Positions 40,489 through 50,087 of a DNA stretch of 64,000 bases are shown here, piece by piece. The DNA is taken from positions 310,001 to 374,000 of the forward strand of contig NZ_SJSK01000005.1 of the NCBI RefSeq assembly GCF_004331645.1, in the 5' to 3' direction. The notes under the pieces were generated by a model that was given only the letters and a program-made list of their open reading frames with translations, had not been told where the DNA came from and searched no databases. A program made the translations under genes and the position numbers. This DNA is from Pedobacter frigiditerrae (GTDB lineage Bacteria; Bacteroidota; Bacteroidia; Sphingobacteriales; Sphingobacteriaceae). The stretch's first letter is position 1; each line of letters starts with the position of its first letter.

Positions 40489-43041
40489 CTATTTGGCATC
40501 AATTAAAGAGAAAAAGCTTAAGTCTTTTTTATCTATCACTTTGTCATATTTAAAGCTTACTGTTGTTTCACATCCCGGCAAAATATCCAAGTAATTATCA
40601 GAAAAAACGATATTCTCATCTTCTAAGGATATTTTAAGGTTTTTAATTAATTTATCAGATTTCAATATTATCTTATAGTTATTTAGATCCTTTTTTAATT
40701 CCCATTGTAATTTTGATTTATCCAGCAATAAATTCTTTTGTAAGTCAAAATAAAAAATTTGATCTGTTATCTGTTGATTGTTTACGAATAAGGTTGTTTT
40801 AAGAAAAGTTTTTCGTTTATCAGCATTTTTAATCAGCTCCTTCTCCAGTTGTGAGTAATATACAGCGCTATTGTTGCCGATAACATTTACATCTTTATTT
40901 ACTTCAGATAAAATTTTACCGTTAAAATCAATTAACTGTATGCGCAAAGTTGCCTTAATATTTTCTCGCTTGTCGGATACGATGTAAATCTTTACGGTTT
41001 CCTCTTCCAATATGGTGGAGATAAGAACCTCACTGTAAGCTTTTTTCACCGCATATTGCAAAGCCTTCCATCGTCCATAATAATCCATACTGCTCCAGCT
41101 CGCAACCGGCCAACAGTCGTTTAACTGCCAATATATAGAACCCATACAGTAAGGCATAGCTCGGCGCTGAGCTTCAATTGCTGTTTTTATTCCATCTGCC
41201 TGTAAAAGCTGACCTACGTATAAAAAATCTGAAAAGCGTTGTGGCACCTTGTACATCTCTTTCATATAATGAACAATGGTTCCATTGCCAATAGTAGATC
41301 TTTGATGAGCCTTCATCACTTCAGAATCAATAGAGAAATCTGCAGGAATAGCGAACTTGTTAACCGATTCGATCTCTGGAAAAGATTGAAATCCATACTC
41401 GCTCATAAATGAGGGTATTACCTTGTTATATTCAGAAAATGGTTTTTTACCATGCCATACACCCCAGTAGTGTAAATCGCCAGTGGTTGTTCCTGCAGAG
41501 AAATTTGTTGAATAGTTTTCACCATTTGGCGAAGAAGACCAATAAAATTTTTCATCATCATAAGCTTTTAATGCGGAAGGCAAGATGTTATGGAAAATTT
41601 CTGCATAGGTATCTATCACGGCCAATGAATCAGCCGGGGTTCTGAAATTAGCTTTTGTTTGTCCCCAGTAGTTCTCATTCATGAATTGCACAATCTCATT
41701 ATTACCACACCAAATAGCAATTGACGGATGGTTTCTAAGACGTTTAACGTTTTGAACGGCCTCGTCATAAATATTTTTCTTTAGATCAGTTAAGGGCGGA
41801 TAGAGCGCACAAGCAAACATAAAATCCTGCCAAACTAAGATGCCCTTTTCATCACAAAGGTCATAAAAGATATCATTTTCATAAATTCCTCCACCCCAAA
41901 CCCTTAGCATATTTATATTGCTAGCATCTGCTGTCTCAATCACATGTCGATATTTTTCGTTGGTTACTCGTGTTAAAAAATTATCTTGGGGCACATAATT
42001 GGCACCTTTAATAAATATGGGCACTCCGTTTACCTTAAAATAGAATGATTTACCCTTTTCATGAGAATCTTGAACAACTTCTATATCCCTAAGCCCTTTT
42101 TTAACTTGTTTAAAGGCTAAAATTCGCTCTCCGTCTTTTACTCTTACATTAAAAGTATATAGTTTTTGATTTCCGAAGCCTTTTGGCCACCACAAAATTG
42201 GATTTTCAAGTTCAAACGGAACATTGACCTTATTAACACCTTTAGAAAAATATACCCGCTTACTTAAAAGGACTTTATGATCCTCATCTATTAGTACCTC
42301 AACAAGTCTAACACCAGACGTACTAGAATAAACTTCCATTTCTGCATCAAGACTAGCCTGATGAGGTTTGAGCAACTTTTGTTTAATAAATAAATCTTCA
42401 ATTTTGGCATCGTTCCAACAAGAAAGATAAATCGGCCTCCATATACCAGAAGTCACCAATCTCGGCCCCCAATCCCACCCAAAATGATAGCCAGCTTTTC
42501 TTATAAATATGCTAACACGTTCATTAGCTTGATCATTATTACTTACAGGAACATGATAGCCCAAACTATTATAAGCAGGCATTACTTTGTTTATGGGCGA
42601 ATGAAAATAAACCCTAAGTTCATTATTGCCTTTTTTTAAATATGTTCTTATTGGTTTTTTCCAAGCAAGAAACATATTATTTGCGGATAGAATCTTATTG
42701 TTGTTAACATATACATCAGCATAAGTGTCCAACCCTTCCATTACCAGATCGATGTTTTCGTTCAACAAAAGTAAGCTGTCAACAACTATATTGGTTTTGT
42801 ACTCCCAATCACTTACACTAATCCATTGGATTTCTTTTTCGTTAGTCCTATAGAATGGATCTTTTATCTTTTTATTGTCTAACAAATCTGTATGAACGGT
42901 ACCTGGTACAGTTGATTTTAGCCATTCATTTTCACCAGCCTTATGGAATTGCCAGTTGGAGTGAAGTTTTATTTCTGTTACTTGGGCCGATACTTCCCCA
43001 AAAACAAAAGCCAGAAGGATAAAAATGAATAGTCTTTTCAT
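40489..43041 (-). CDS. Secreted GH2 beta-mannosidase
   Basis: The 850-aa enzyme has a signal peptide (about 1-19) and the GH2 layout. A sugar-binding sandwich comes first ('WQFHKAGENEWLKSTVPGTVHTDLLDNKKIKDPFYRTNEKEIQWISVSDWEY' is characteristic of beta-mannosidases), then an immunoglobulin-like domain, then the TIM barrel with 'MLRVWGGGIYENDIFYDLCDEKGILVWQDFMFACALYP'. The acid/base is the Glu in 'WCGNNEIVQ' and the nucleophile is the Glu in 'PSFMSEYGFQSFPE'. It removes terminal beta-mannose from oligosaccharides. It precedes GH65 by 57 bp. The MFS gene ends 265 bp upstream, so it may have its own promoter. Confidence 0.93.
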   Translation of the reverse strand: MKRLFIFILLAFVFGEVSAQVTEIKLHSNWQFHKAGENEWLKSTVPGTVHTDLLDNKKIKDPFYRTNEKEIQWISVSDWEYKTNIVVDSLLLLNENIDLVMEGLDTYADVYVNNNKILSANNMFLAWKKPIRTYLKKGNNELRVYFHSPINKVMPAYNSLGYHVPVSNNDQANERVSIFIRKAGYHFGWDWGPRLVTSGIWRPIYLSCWNDAKIEDLFIKQKLLKPHQASLDAEMEVYSSTSGVRLVEVLIDEDHKVLLSKRVYFSKGVNKVNVPFELENPILWWPKGFGNQKLYTFNVRVKDGERILAFKQVKKGLRDIEVVQDSHEKGKSFYFKVNGVPIFIKGANYVPQDNFLTRVTNEKYRHVIETADASNINMLRVWGGGIYENDIFYDLCDEKGILVWQDFMFACALYPPLTDLKKNIYDEAVQNVKRLRNHPSIAIWCGNNEIVQFMNENYWGQTKANFRTPADSLAVIDTYAEIFHNILPSALKAYDDEKFYWSSSPNGENYSTNFSAGTTTGDLHYWGVWHGKKPFSEYNKVIPSFMSEYGFQSFPEIESVNKFAIPADFSIDSEVMKAHQRSTIGNGTIVHYMKEMYKVPQRFSDFLYVGQLLQADGIKTAIEAQRRAMPYCMGSIYWQLNDCWPVASWSSMDYYGRWKALQYAVKKAYSEVLISTILEEETVKIYIVSDKRENIKATLRIQLIDFNGKILSEVNKDVNVIGNNSAVYYSQLEKELIKNADKRKTFLKTTLFVNNQQITDQIFYFDLQKNLLLDKSKLQWELKKDLNNYKIILKSDKLIKNLKISLEDENIVFSDNYLDILPGCETTVSFKYDKVIDKKDLSFFSLIDAK

Positions 43042-43306
43042 GGAGTTTTAAAACATGATGATGCATAAGTACTGCCTTTAATGTTTTAAAAGACGATACT
43101 AATTTTTTATAATGGATCTAGGAATTCCCATACCACCAAATCAAATATATAGGGAAACCTAAGTTTACATTTGAATTCAATTTGCAAATTATTGAATGAA
43201 ATTTGCTGCTTATCGCAACTGTTGCCAAAAGAAAACACCTGTTGTGTTAGCGGCATAACCCATCAGATCAACAAAACGATATAATTTTAGTTTTATCGTG
43301 GATCAT

Positions 43307-44548
43307 TTAATGTTCAAGAAAGTCTAAGTCACGGTCATGGGTTTCAGGGATGGACCATACCGCATAAAACCCAAGTATGAAAGCGCAAATGCCCACTATT
43401 CCCCCTGCAAGCAGAACGCCCACACTTGGTTTGGCAAACCCAAATAGTGAAGTCATCAACACTACCGCACCACGCACCATATTGGGAACTGTTGTTGCAG
43501 CGGTTGCTCTTAGGTTTGTTCCGAACTGTTCGGCACTAATTGTAACGAACATTGCCCAATAACCGATTCCAATCCCCATCCATAAACAAAATGCATACAA
43601 CCAGAAAGCCGTTGTAATTATGCCTGAAAGGTAAACAACTGCACCGATCAGGGTGAAAGCCATCATTAATGCCACCGCCTTTTTTCTGGAATGCAAAGCA
43701 TGGCTAAAAAATCCGCTCATCAAATCACCCGAGGCTAAACCAATGTAGCACCACATGATCGCCAAACCTGGGATAATTGGTTCGGCAATACCTAAAGCAA
43801 CACCAAATTCATTCGAAAAGGTAGATAAGATGCCAATTACGAACCAGGTAGGTAGCCCAATGGCAATACATTTGATGTACAACAAAAATCGCCTACGATT
43901 AGTAAAAAACGCTAGAAAATTTCCTTTCGCTACCTTAGATTCGTGTTTAATGCTGTCAAACATACCAGATTCTACCACCCCCACCCTTAATAGCAATAAA
44001 GAGATTCCCAAACCTCCACCGATAAAATAAGCGGTTCTCCAGCTATCAAAAAGCGCTACGGTAAAGTAAGCAACAACTGCACCACATAAACCAACACCTG
44101 CCACTAGTGATGTGCCTATTGCCCTCAATCTTTTTGGAAGGATTTCAGAAACCAAGGTAATTCCGGCACCCAATTCCCCGGCTAAACCAATTCCCGCAAT
44201 GAAACGGAGTATTTTATAAATTTCGGCATCCTGCACAAAGCCACAAGCGATATTAGCTATGGAATACGTAATGATTGAACCAAACAATACCGATAAACGG
44301 CCTTTTTTATCACCTACCACGCCCCATAAAATACCTCCCAACAACAATCCGATCATTTGCCAATTTAAAATGGAGGCTCCAACAGCAGACCTTTGTTCTT
44401 CGTTCAGTCCCATTTCAGTTAAGCTGGGAATACGAACGATTCCAAAGAGCAACAGGTCATAGATATCTACAAAATAGCCTAGTGCAGCCACAATTACTGG
44501 TATACTTAATAAATGCTGCAAATTTGTTTTTTCCTTTTCTTCGATCAT
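43307..44548 (-). CDS. Major facilitator superfamily (MFS) transporter
   Basis: The ATG at 44548 is preferred over the TTG-started frame at 44581. The 413-aa protein has about twelve membrane spans and MFS motifs: 'GYFVDIYDLLLFGIVRIP' in the first span, 'GGILWGVVGDKKGRLSVLFGSI' (motif A, G-D-K-x-G-R) after span two and 'IAGIGLAGELGAGITLVSEILPKRLR' in span four and its loop. The pattern is closest to metabolite/H+ symporters for organic acids or sugar acids. It probably imports a monosaccharide, uronate or pyruvate-like product released by the neighbouring enzymes. The cargo is inferred from context. Confidence 0.88.
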   Translation of the reverse strand: MIEEKEKTNLQHLLSIPVIVAALGYFVDIYDLLLFGIVRIPSLTEMGLNEEQRSAVGASILNWQMIGLLLGGILWGVVGDKKGRLSVLFGSIITYSIANIACGFVQDAEIYKILRFIAGIGLAGELGAGITLVSEILPKRLRAIGTSLVAGVGLCGAVVAYFTVALFDSWRTAYFIGGGLGISLLLLRVGVVESGMFDSIKHESKVAKGNFLAFFTNRRRFLLYIKCIAIGLPTWFVIGILSTFSNEFGVALGIAEPIIPGLAIMWCYIGLASGDLMSGFFSHALHSRKKAVALMMAFTLIGAVVYLSGIITTAFWLYAFCLWMGIGIGYWAMFVTISAEQFGTNLRATAATTVPNMVRGAVVLMTSLFGFAKPSVGVLLAGGIVGICAFILGFYAVWSIPETHDRDLDFLEH

Positions 44549-44678
44549 TTTTAGTAGTTGGTTTACGGCTGTCAAATGCAACCTTTTAGAAGTAAGTAAT
44601 CAGGTATTTTATACTTGATTTGAGTTATTTGAGTGATGAAATTATTAAACAGATATATTGAGTTCCCAATTGCTTTTA

Positions 44679-45971
44679 CTATTTATTCAAGGTATTTTTA
44701 ACTACCAAAAAAGACTCTTTTTGCTTATTGTCTACAAACTTTTTTGCTACCACAGCCTTCATCTTGGCAGCCTTGAGATTTTTGGCAAACTTTAACACCG
44801 TTGGCACAAAACGACGAATTTCATTTTCATCATCAAAATCAAACAACCATTCTCCAAGACCAATATCTCGCCACATGATACCTTTGCTGCTCTGCTCCTG
44901 CCATCTCACCACAATGGCAGGTATACCTTGGGCTATACACATAATTGGACTGTGCATTTCTGATCCGAAGAACCCAGCAGATCGCTTATAAATACTGACC
45001 GCTTCGTCTGTAAGCCAAGCTGTATTTCGCCAAACTACCTTTTTTTTAACATCAATTGGGAGCTTATCTAAAAGCCAATCTTTTCCAATCTGCATTTCTG
45101 TTTCATCTTCATGGGTAATCAGCACCTTTAAATCAGTTTTGCGGATTACTGCAATAATTGCTTCGATCAATGGTTGGTGATCATGCAGTTTCATATCTTC
45201 GTTACGCTGATTTTTTACAGGATCAATTGGTCTGTTTTTATGAGGATGTAGCCAAACGGGGGTATGTCTTTGTTTTGGAATGCAACAAAGGAATTGCCCA
45301 TCTTTTAAGTTATTCTCTTTTAAGAATGCTATTGCCCGCTCGTCGTTAGTAACATCAATAGCAAAAACAGCATCAGGTGTAAAATCCATAACTGGAGCCT
45401 TAACACCAGCTACTCTTGCTTTTTCAAGTGAAACCGAATCTCTGAAATACACAAAAGAGGCCTTATTTAGAATATTGGTTTCTGGCGTTCCATACAAACC
45501 ATAAGTAACGCCATATACCCCAAAAGGCTTGCCTGTAAATTTATTGAAAATTTGTAGATCAGCCCAAGCAATAGTTGCGGGACCCGAGTTATGTATCATT
45601 AAATCGGCTGTAGAAATTGCTTGTTGTAACTCAACGGTGCTAGATTTTCCATCTTTATTAAGTTTCCCCCTAACCAATTTCATTTTCGGGAAACGTTTTT
45701 TTAACATTTCTACTTCGTTATCTGGAAGATAATCATAAAATGGCCAGAAAGTAACCGTTGCTGAAGGAATATACTTTTCAATCAGAGCCATTAATGCTGG
45801 AGTATGCGCTATGTCGCCAATATTTTCGGTTTGCCACCCAGAACGCACAATAATATGGGGTTGTAACCCAAGGGTTTTAAAAAATTCTGACATTCCATTT
45901 ACCTTGGTGGCTAATAAAGTACCAGTTAAGCAAAGGGCGGTGTTCTTTATAAATTTTCTGCGATTATTCAT
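44679..45971 (-). CDS. Tat-exported polysaccharide pyruvyl-transferase-family protein
   Basis: The 430-aa protein starts 'MNNRRKFIKNTALCLTGTLLATKVNG', a twin-arginine signal (R-R-K-F-I-K). The body matches the polysaccharide pyruvyl transferase (PS_pyruv_trans) fold: 'RSGWQTENIGDIAHTPALMALIEKYIP', 'ADLMIHNSGPATIAWADLQ', 'VYFRDSVSLEKARVAGVKAPVMDFTPDAVFAID', 'VLITHEDETEM' and 'FFGSEMHSPIMCIAQGIPAIVVRW'. Family enzymes normally add pyruvate ketals to cell-surface glycans in the cytoplasm using PEP. Export and its place among lyase and glycosidase genes suggest a different job, perhaps pyruvate removal or glycan binding. It is 71 bp downstream of the heparinase-like gene. Confidence 0.83.
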   Translation of the reverse strand: MNNRRKFIKNTALCLTGTLLATKVNGMSEFFKTLGLQPHIIVRSGWQTENIGDIAHTPALMALIEKYIPSATVTFWPFYDYLPDNEVEMLKKRFPKMKLVRGKLNKDGKSSTVELQQAISTADLMIHNSGPATIAWADLQIFNKFTGKPFGVYGVTYGLYGTPETNILNKASFVYFRDSVSLEKARVAGVKAPVMDFTPDAVFAIDVTNDERAIAFLKENNLKDGQFLCCIPKQRHTPVWLHPHKNRPIDPVKNQRNEDMKLHDHQPLIEAIIAVIRKTDLKVLITHEDETEMQIGKDWLLDKLPIDVKKKVVWRNTAWLTDEAVSIYKRSAGFFGSEMHSPIMCIAQGIPAIVVRWQEQSSKGIMWRDIGLGEWLFDFDDENEIRRFVPTVLKFAKNLKAAKMKAVVAKKFVDNKQKESFLVVKNTLNK

Positions 45972-46042
45972 TTTTTAATTTATATAATTATATTCTATGG
46001 AATCCAACTAATTCTTACTAAAAACTTTATATAAGGATATTT

Positions 46043-47929
46043 CTATTTTAACGTTTTAGGCCAATTATTAAGACTCATATTGTTAGCTACAACGCTTTTC
46101 TCACTAGAATCGGAAGCTAGCGTTACATTCAAAGCATATTTAGTATTCGGCTTTAGCTTAACTTCATACCCAACTATACATGTTCCTGGATTTTGGGCAT
46201 CATAATCATTTTTGGGCTCTGTTTTCCATGTTTTAAAGGTTACATCATCTACCCCTGTAACCCTCAGAAACAAGTCTTTACCATCCATTGTTAATTTTGC
46301 TGAATCATGATTATTTATTTCAACAGATGCTTGCGTAACCATAGACCAGCGAAAGGTTACATATTCATTTCCAGTTTCTACTTCATCACGAACAACTATA
46401 ATTTTTTTATTTACAATTGCTACCCCACGCTTTAATTTAGAGATCTGACCTTTATAAATATCAGTAAGATCAGATACTGCGTTTAAAAAAGAACGTTGGT
46501 TTGAGTAGCTTTCAAGCGTTGCGCTACCATTTACCCTTTGCGCCAAATCGTTAATGGTAATTGTATTATGTGCTAAATTATTGTACCGAAATACTTGCCA
46601 CCTTGTAGAATTTTGAGACATGTTCCATAAATCGATCCCCTTTCCTTCTAACGATTCGTAATTTTGCATACCCAGATCGATTCCCCATCTAACTCCTCTT
46701 TCTTCTAAAATAAAAGAACCAACATCCATATGTCCATGGCTAACCGAGGGTGAGCCTGCTTTAAAACCAACGTATATGGCGTCTTTATTTGTCCAGGAAG
46801 TTCGAAACAATGCAATCGGATTAGGTCCATTGCCAGTCCACATTAATAAAGAAGGCGGTTTTGTATCTTCAATACTTATTCCATTCGCCCAAATCATAGC
46901 AGCTGGTAAAAAACGACTTCTCGTATTCAAATTACCATCAAGTTTGTTTTTTTCAACATATAGAAGTGACCGATTTTTACTTACGCCAGAAAACCAGACC
47001 ATTGCAGGATTAAACTCAGAAATTTGACTACAATCAGAATAATTGAAATGTTGACCAGAAGGACCCGTCATGTGCTCAAAGTAAGAAGCGGTATTTAAAA
47101 AACCTGGATTTTTAGATAAATCAAAATCACTATTTAAAGCCGTTTGCAGTGCGCTTATAAACATTACATTATAAGTTGTACCATAAGCCCAATATGCATA
47201 TCCTTCAGGATAGGCACCATCAGGGGCGTATTGTTTCATTGGAAGTTGTATTCCATCAATTGCTCTTTCAATGATGGTACTTGAGAGCTGGGGATGATCT
47301 TCGTATGTTGCCAAAGCCCCAAAAGACATACCTGTATTACATACCTGATTCCAATTGTTACTTGTGCTTATCCACCAGTTAAAACCCTGACTAAGTGATG
47401 GTTTAATCCCTTTTTCCAAGATAGCAGCTTGTATTATTAACCTTGAACTTTTTGGAATATTATCATACAACCAATCATATCCAATAGCCATCGCAGTTGT
47501 CATTTCTCCAACGTCAAGAAAATGTGAAGGATTCCAATCCTTAAAGGCCGACACAGCTAACATCTCTTGCAGAGCCCGTTTAGAGAATTTTTCATCACCA
47601 GTTAGCCTATAGCTATACGCTAAATAAAATATCCTTCTCAAACATTCCCTAGATTTATCTAAAAGCCTGCCGCCAATCTTAATATTTTCAATTGGTTTAA
47701 GCGCTATAATTATTTCTGAATCGTCTATAATATCATCATGTACTTTCTTCCAATAATGATCTTTTCGAATAGCGTTTTTGATATAATTTTCCTCACCTTT
47801 TTTAAGTAATAAGCGAGGGTGTTCTGGCAAATGGTATTCTTTATTAAAAAGTTTGATTTGTGCCATGGCAGAAAAACCATTGAACACAAAAAGTACAAGT
47901 AGATTAAAGGTTATGAGTTTTCTTAGCAT
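46043..47929 (-). CDS. Heparinase II/III-family polysaccharide lyase-like protein (second copy)
   Basis: The 628-aa protein has a signal peptide (about 1-23) and the same architecture as the lyase at 28121: toroid ('HPRLLLKKGEENYIKNAI', 'LDVGEMTTAMAIGYDWLYDNI', 'STSNNWNQVCNTGMSFGALATYED', 'YPEGYAYWAYGTTYNVMFISAL') and sandwich ('SVSHGHMDVGSFILEERGVRWGIDLG', 'AHNTITINDLAQRVNGSA'). Catalytic-type Asn, Tyr and His residues are present. It would produce unsaturated uronic acid ends, which the GH105 encoded 6 bp upstream should remove. That tight pairing is strong support for a functional link. The glycan is unknown; PL12, 15, 17 and 21 relatives act on heparin or alginate. Confidence 0.88.
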   Translation of the reverse strand: MLRKLITFNLLVLFVFNGFSAMAQIKLFNKEYHLPEHPRLLLKKGEENYIKNAIRKDHYWKKVHDDIIDDSEIIIALKPIENIKIGGRLLDKSRECLRRIFYLAYSYRLTGDEKFSKRALQEMLAVSAFKDWNPSHFLDVGEMTTAMAIGYDWLYDNIPKSSRLIIQAAILEKGIKPSLSQGFNWWISTSNNWNQVCNTGMSFGALATYEDHPQLSSTIIERAIDGIQLPMKQYAPDGAYPEGYAYWAYGTTYNVMFISALQTALNSDFDLSKNPGFLNTASYFEHMTGPSGQHFNYSDCSQISEFNPAMVWFSGVSKNRSLLYVEKNKLDGNLNTRSRFLPAAMIWANGISIEDTKPPSLLMWTGNGPNPIALFRTSWTNKDAIYVGFKAGSPSVSHGHMDVGSFILEERGVRWGIDLGMQNYESLEGKGIDLWNMSQNSTRWQVFRYNNLAHNTITINDLAQRVNGSATLESYSNQRSFLNAVSDLTDIYKGQISKLKRGVAIVNKKIIVVRDEVETGNEYVTFRWSMVTQASVEINNHDSAKLTMDGKDLFLRVTGVDDVTFKTWKTEPKNDYDAQNPGTCIVGYEVKLKPNTKYALNVTLASDSSEKSVVANNMSLNNWPKTLK

Positions 47930-47935
47930 GCTGCA

Positions 47936-49069
47936 CTAATTTACATTGTTTTTATCTATGTACTTGTAAAGTTCGGCTCCAGCCAATAAAAATGCACCAA
48001 CGCCAAATACAGCTGTACTTTTGGGTGTTGCAGGTTCAGGTTGCCAACCAATGGGCTGAACATAACCAAGCATTCCATTGGGATGAATGGCGCTAACCAA
48101 TACGCCCCAGGACTTCATGACAACTGGCCAATATTTCGATTTATCCAAAATGCCATTATTTAAACCCCAAAGGAGTGCATAGGTGTAAAAGGCGGTCCCA
48201 CTAGTTTCCTTCAATGGATAGCTGGCGGGGTCTAAAAGAGAAGTATGCCAACTACCGTCAGCCTGTTGCAAAGAAACAATCTTTTCCGCCATTTCCTTGT
48301 ACAGGGAAACATAACGATGTCTGGAAGGATAATTCAAGGGCATATCCGTTATTACCCTTGATAGGCCAGCCATTACCCAGCCATTGCCTCTAGACCAGAA
48401 CACTTCCTTTCCGTTTCTTTCTCTTTTGGTAAAATTACTGCCATCTCTAAAGTATAAATGTTCCTCTTTATCATAGAGGTAATCATAAGTTTTCCACCAA
48501 AGCTTATCAGCTACAGCTAAATATTTTTTGTTACCAGTGGCGATAGATAGCTTTGCAAGCGTAGGAGGTCCCATAAACAATGCATCACACCATGCCCATT
48601 CTCTGTGATTAATTTCATTCTTCCATTCTAGGCTCTCTGTATGTGGCATTTTTACAATGCTATCTGCTAATGCAATAAATTTATTGATCATTCGCTTTTC
48701 TTTTTTCTTTAGGTACAAGCCAATGAAAGTTTGAGCAATACAATAATCATCTGCATAAAATCTATTAGGACCAGTATCCCACTTAAGTTCTTCACCTATA
48801 TTGTAAAGATAACTATGATATTTATTGTCCTGGAGAAGGTCTCCCATTTCAAGAATACCTATATAACCGGTAGCATTGGTCCAATCCCATTTTGGAGTTT
48901 GTGCTTGGTTTACATCCCAGTCGTTTACCTGCCAATCAGCTACCTGCCTCATGGTTTTAACAACATCTTCCTTTTTAATATGCTGAGCATGCAAAATTGT
49001 TGTCAAGAAGAGTTGATAGCCGACAAAAATAAAGATAAACCTTAAATGGTTTTTTGGTAAAAAGTACAT
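47936..49069 (-). CDS. GH105 unsaturated uronyl hydrolase (YteR/RhiN-like), secreted
   Basis: The 377-aa protein has an N-terminal export signal (about 8-29) and the GH88/105 (alpha/alpha)6 barrel: 'DVVKTMRQVADWQV', 'WDWTNATGYIGILEMG', 'REWAWCDALFMGPPTLAKLSIATG' with the catalytic Asp of W-C-D-x-x-F-M, 'FWSRGNGWVMAGLSRVI', 'DGSWHTSLLDPASYPLKETSGTAFYTYALLWGLNNG'. These enzymes hydrate and split the unsaturated uronic acid left at the non-reducing end by polysaccharide lyases. It is translated just before the heparinase-like lyase (6 bp gap), so the two should act in succession. A TAAGTTTG element at 49162-49169 may be its promoter. Confidence 0.92.
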   Translation of the reverse strand: MYFLPKNHLRFIFIFVGYQLFLTTILHAQHIKKEDVVKTMRQVADWQVNDWDVNQAQTPKWDWTNATGYIGILEMGDLLQDNKYHSYLYNIGEELKWDTGPNRFYADDYCIAQTFIGLYLKKKEKRMINKFIALADSIVKMPHTESLEWKNEINHREWAWCDALFMGPPTLAKLSIATGNKKYLAVADKLWWKTYDYLYDKEEHLYFRDGSNFTKRERNGKEVFWSRGNGWVMAGLSRVITDMPLNYPSRHRYVSLYKEMAEKIVSLQQADGSWHTSLLDPASYPLKETSGTAFYTYALLWGLNNGILDKSKYWPVVMKSWGVLVSAIHPNGMLGYVQPIGWQPEPATPKSTAVFGVGAFLLAGAELYKYIDKNNVN

Positions 49070-49161
49070 TTTTAATATGTTTTTTAATTGGGGTAATGTA
49101 TATTATTACATCCCTTAGCGGATTTTAAAAAAAAGTTATAAATTACCTTAATATCATATGG

Positions 49162-49169
49162 CAAACTTA
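49162..49169 (-). promoter_or_regulatory. Candidate -7 element for the GH105/lyase operon
   Basis: On the minus strand TAAGTTTG fits TAnnTTTG, about 93 bp before the GH105 start codon, giving a leader of about 85 bases. No clear -33 TTG is seen at the usual distance, which suits a promoter that needs an activator such as the AraC or HTCS protein encoded next door. Confidence 0.4.
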
Positions 49170-49229
49170 AGGTTGTATGATTATAATTCTTGCGTAAAGC
49201 CTTATAAATTAAGAGCATCATCAATCTTC

Positions 49230-50087
49230 TTAAGCACAATTATTATACTGTAATCTATATCTGGTTGGTGTTAATTTCTTGATATCTTTAAACTGACGAT
49301 TAAAATAAGTAATATTTTGGTAACCGCATGAATAGCCAATCTCACTAATACTTAGCTTGGTATCCAACAATTTTTTACACGCAAAACCAACCCTAATTAT
49401 ATTTAGGATATCCGAAAAAGTCTTAGAGGTAGCTTTCTTAAAATATCTACAGAACGCTGTAGTATTCATATTTGAAAAATCTGCAATCTCCTTCAAATTG
49501 ATATCTCTTTGATGGTTCTCCATTAAATAATTGTAAATATTAGATAGCTTATCATCACCTGATTTGCAAGATTTTGTATAAGTCTCTGAAGCTAGAACAT
49601 TAAAGTCGCTTTCGGCAAGCTCGCAAATAATAGAAAGCAACTCAATTACTCTTAACCAATTGCTTTTACCAGAAAGCTGCATTATTTTATTACCCATTTT
49701 AGCAGCTGTTTCATTGCTAAAAACAACACCACGTTGGGCTAAAAGAAGCAAGTTTTTAACTTTCTTCATCTCAGGCATTTCATAAAATTCTTTTCCAAAA
49801 AAACTTTGGTCAAAGTGTACTTTAACCTCCCTTGTATTGAAAATTGGATCCGATAAATTGTTGCTTTGCCAGCAATGCGGAAGATTTGGTCCAACTAAAA
49901 CCAAGTCATTGCAGAAGAATGAGCTCACGTTATCTCCTACGAAACGGGTACCTTCATCTCCAATGGTAAAAACTAGTTCGTACTGAGGATGGGAATGCAG
50001 TTTTTCATTAGATGTTTTTATTTCATCGTAATTTGTGAAAAGAGAAGTGCTAAGTTGGGTTCTATTTTGCATCAAACTTGTTTCCAT
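49230..50087 (-). CDS. AraC-family transcriptional regulator with cupin domain
   Basis: The 285-aa protein has an N-terminal cupin-like sensor (about 20-130; 'LHSHPQYELVFTIGDEGTRFVGDN' and 'DLVLVGPNLPHCWQS' with the typical His pair) and a C-terminal double helix-turn-helix ('INLKEIADFSNMNTTAFCRYFKKATSKTFSDILNIIRV', 'LSISEIGYSCGYQNITYFNRQFKDIKKLTPTRYR'). It should bind a sugar and activate or repress nearby operons. It is divergent from the HTCS gene and points the same way as the GH105/lyase genes, whose start is 160 bp downstream. These are its likely targets. Confidence 0.92.
   Translation of the reverse strand: METSLMQNRTQLSTSLFTNYDEIKTSNEKLHSHPQYELVFTIGDEGTRFVGDNVSSFFCNDLVLVGPNLPHCWQSNNLSDPIFNTREVKVHFDQSFFGKEFYEMPEMKKVKNLLLLAQRGVVFSNETAAKMGNKIMQLSGKSNWLRVIELLSIICELAESDFNVLASETYTKSCKSGDDKLSNIYNYLMENHQRDINLKEIADFSNMNTTAFCRYFKKATSKTFSDILNIIRVGFACKKLLDTKLSISEIGYSCGYQNITYFNRQFKDIKKLTPTRYRLQYNNCA

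Noticed and set aside
44679..45971. Pyruvyl-transferase-like gene as part of capsule or exopolysaccharide synthesis
   Set aside because: No glycosyltransferase, polymerase or flippase gene is nearby and the protein has a Tat export signal, so biosynthesis is unlikely.
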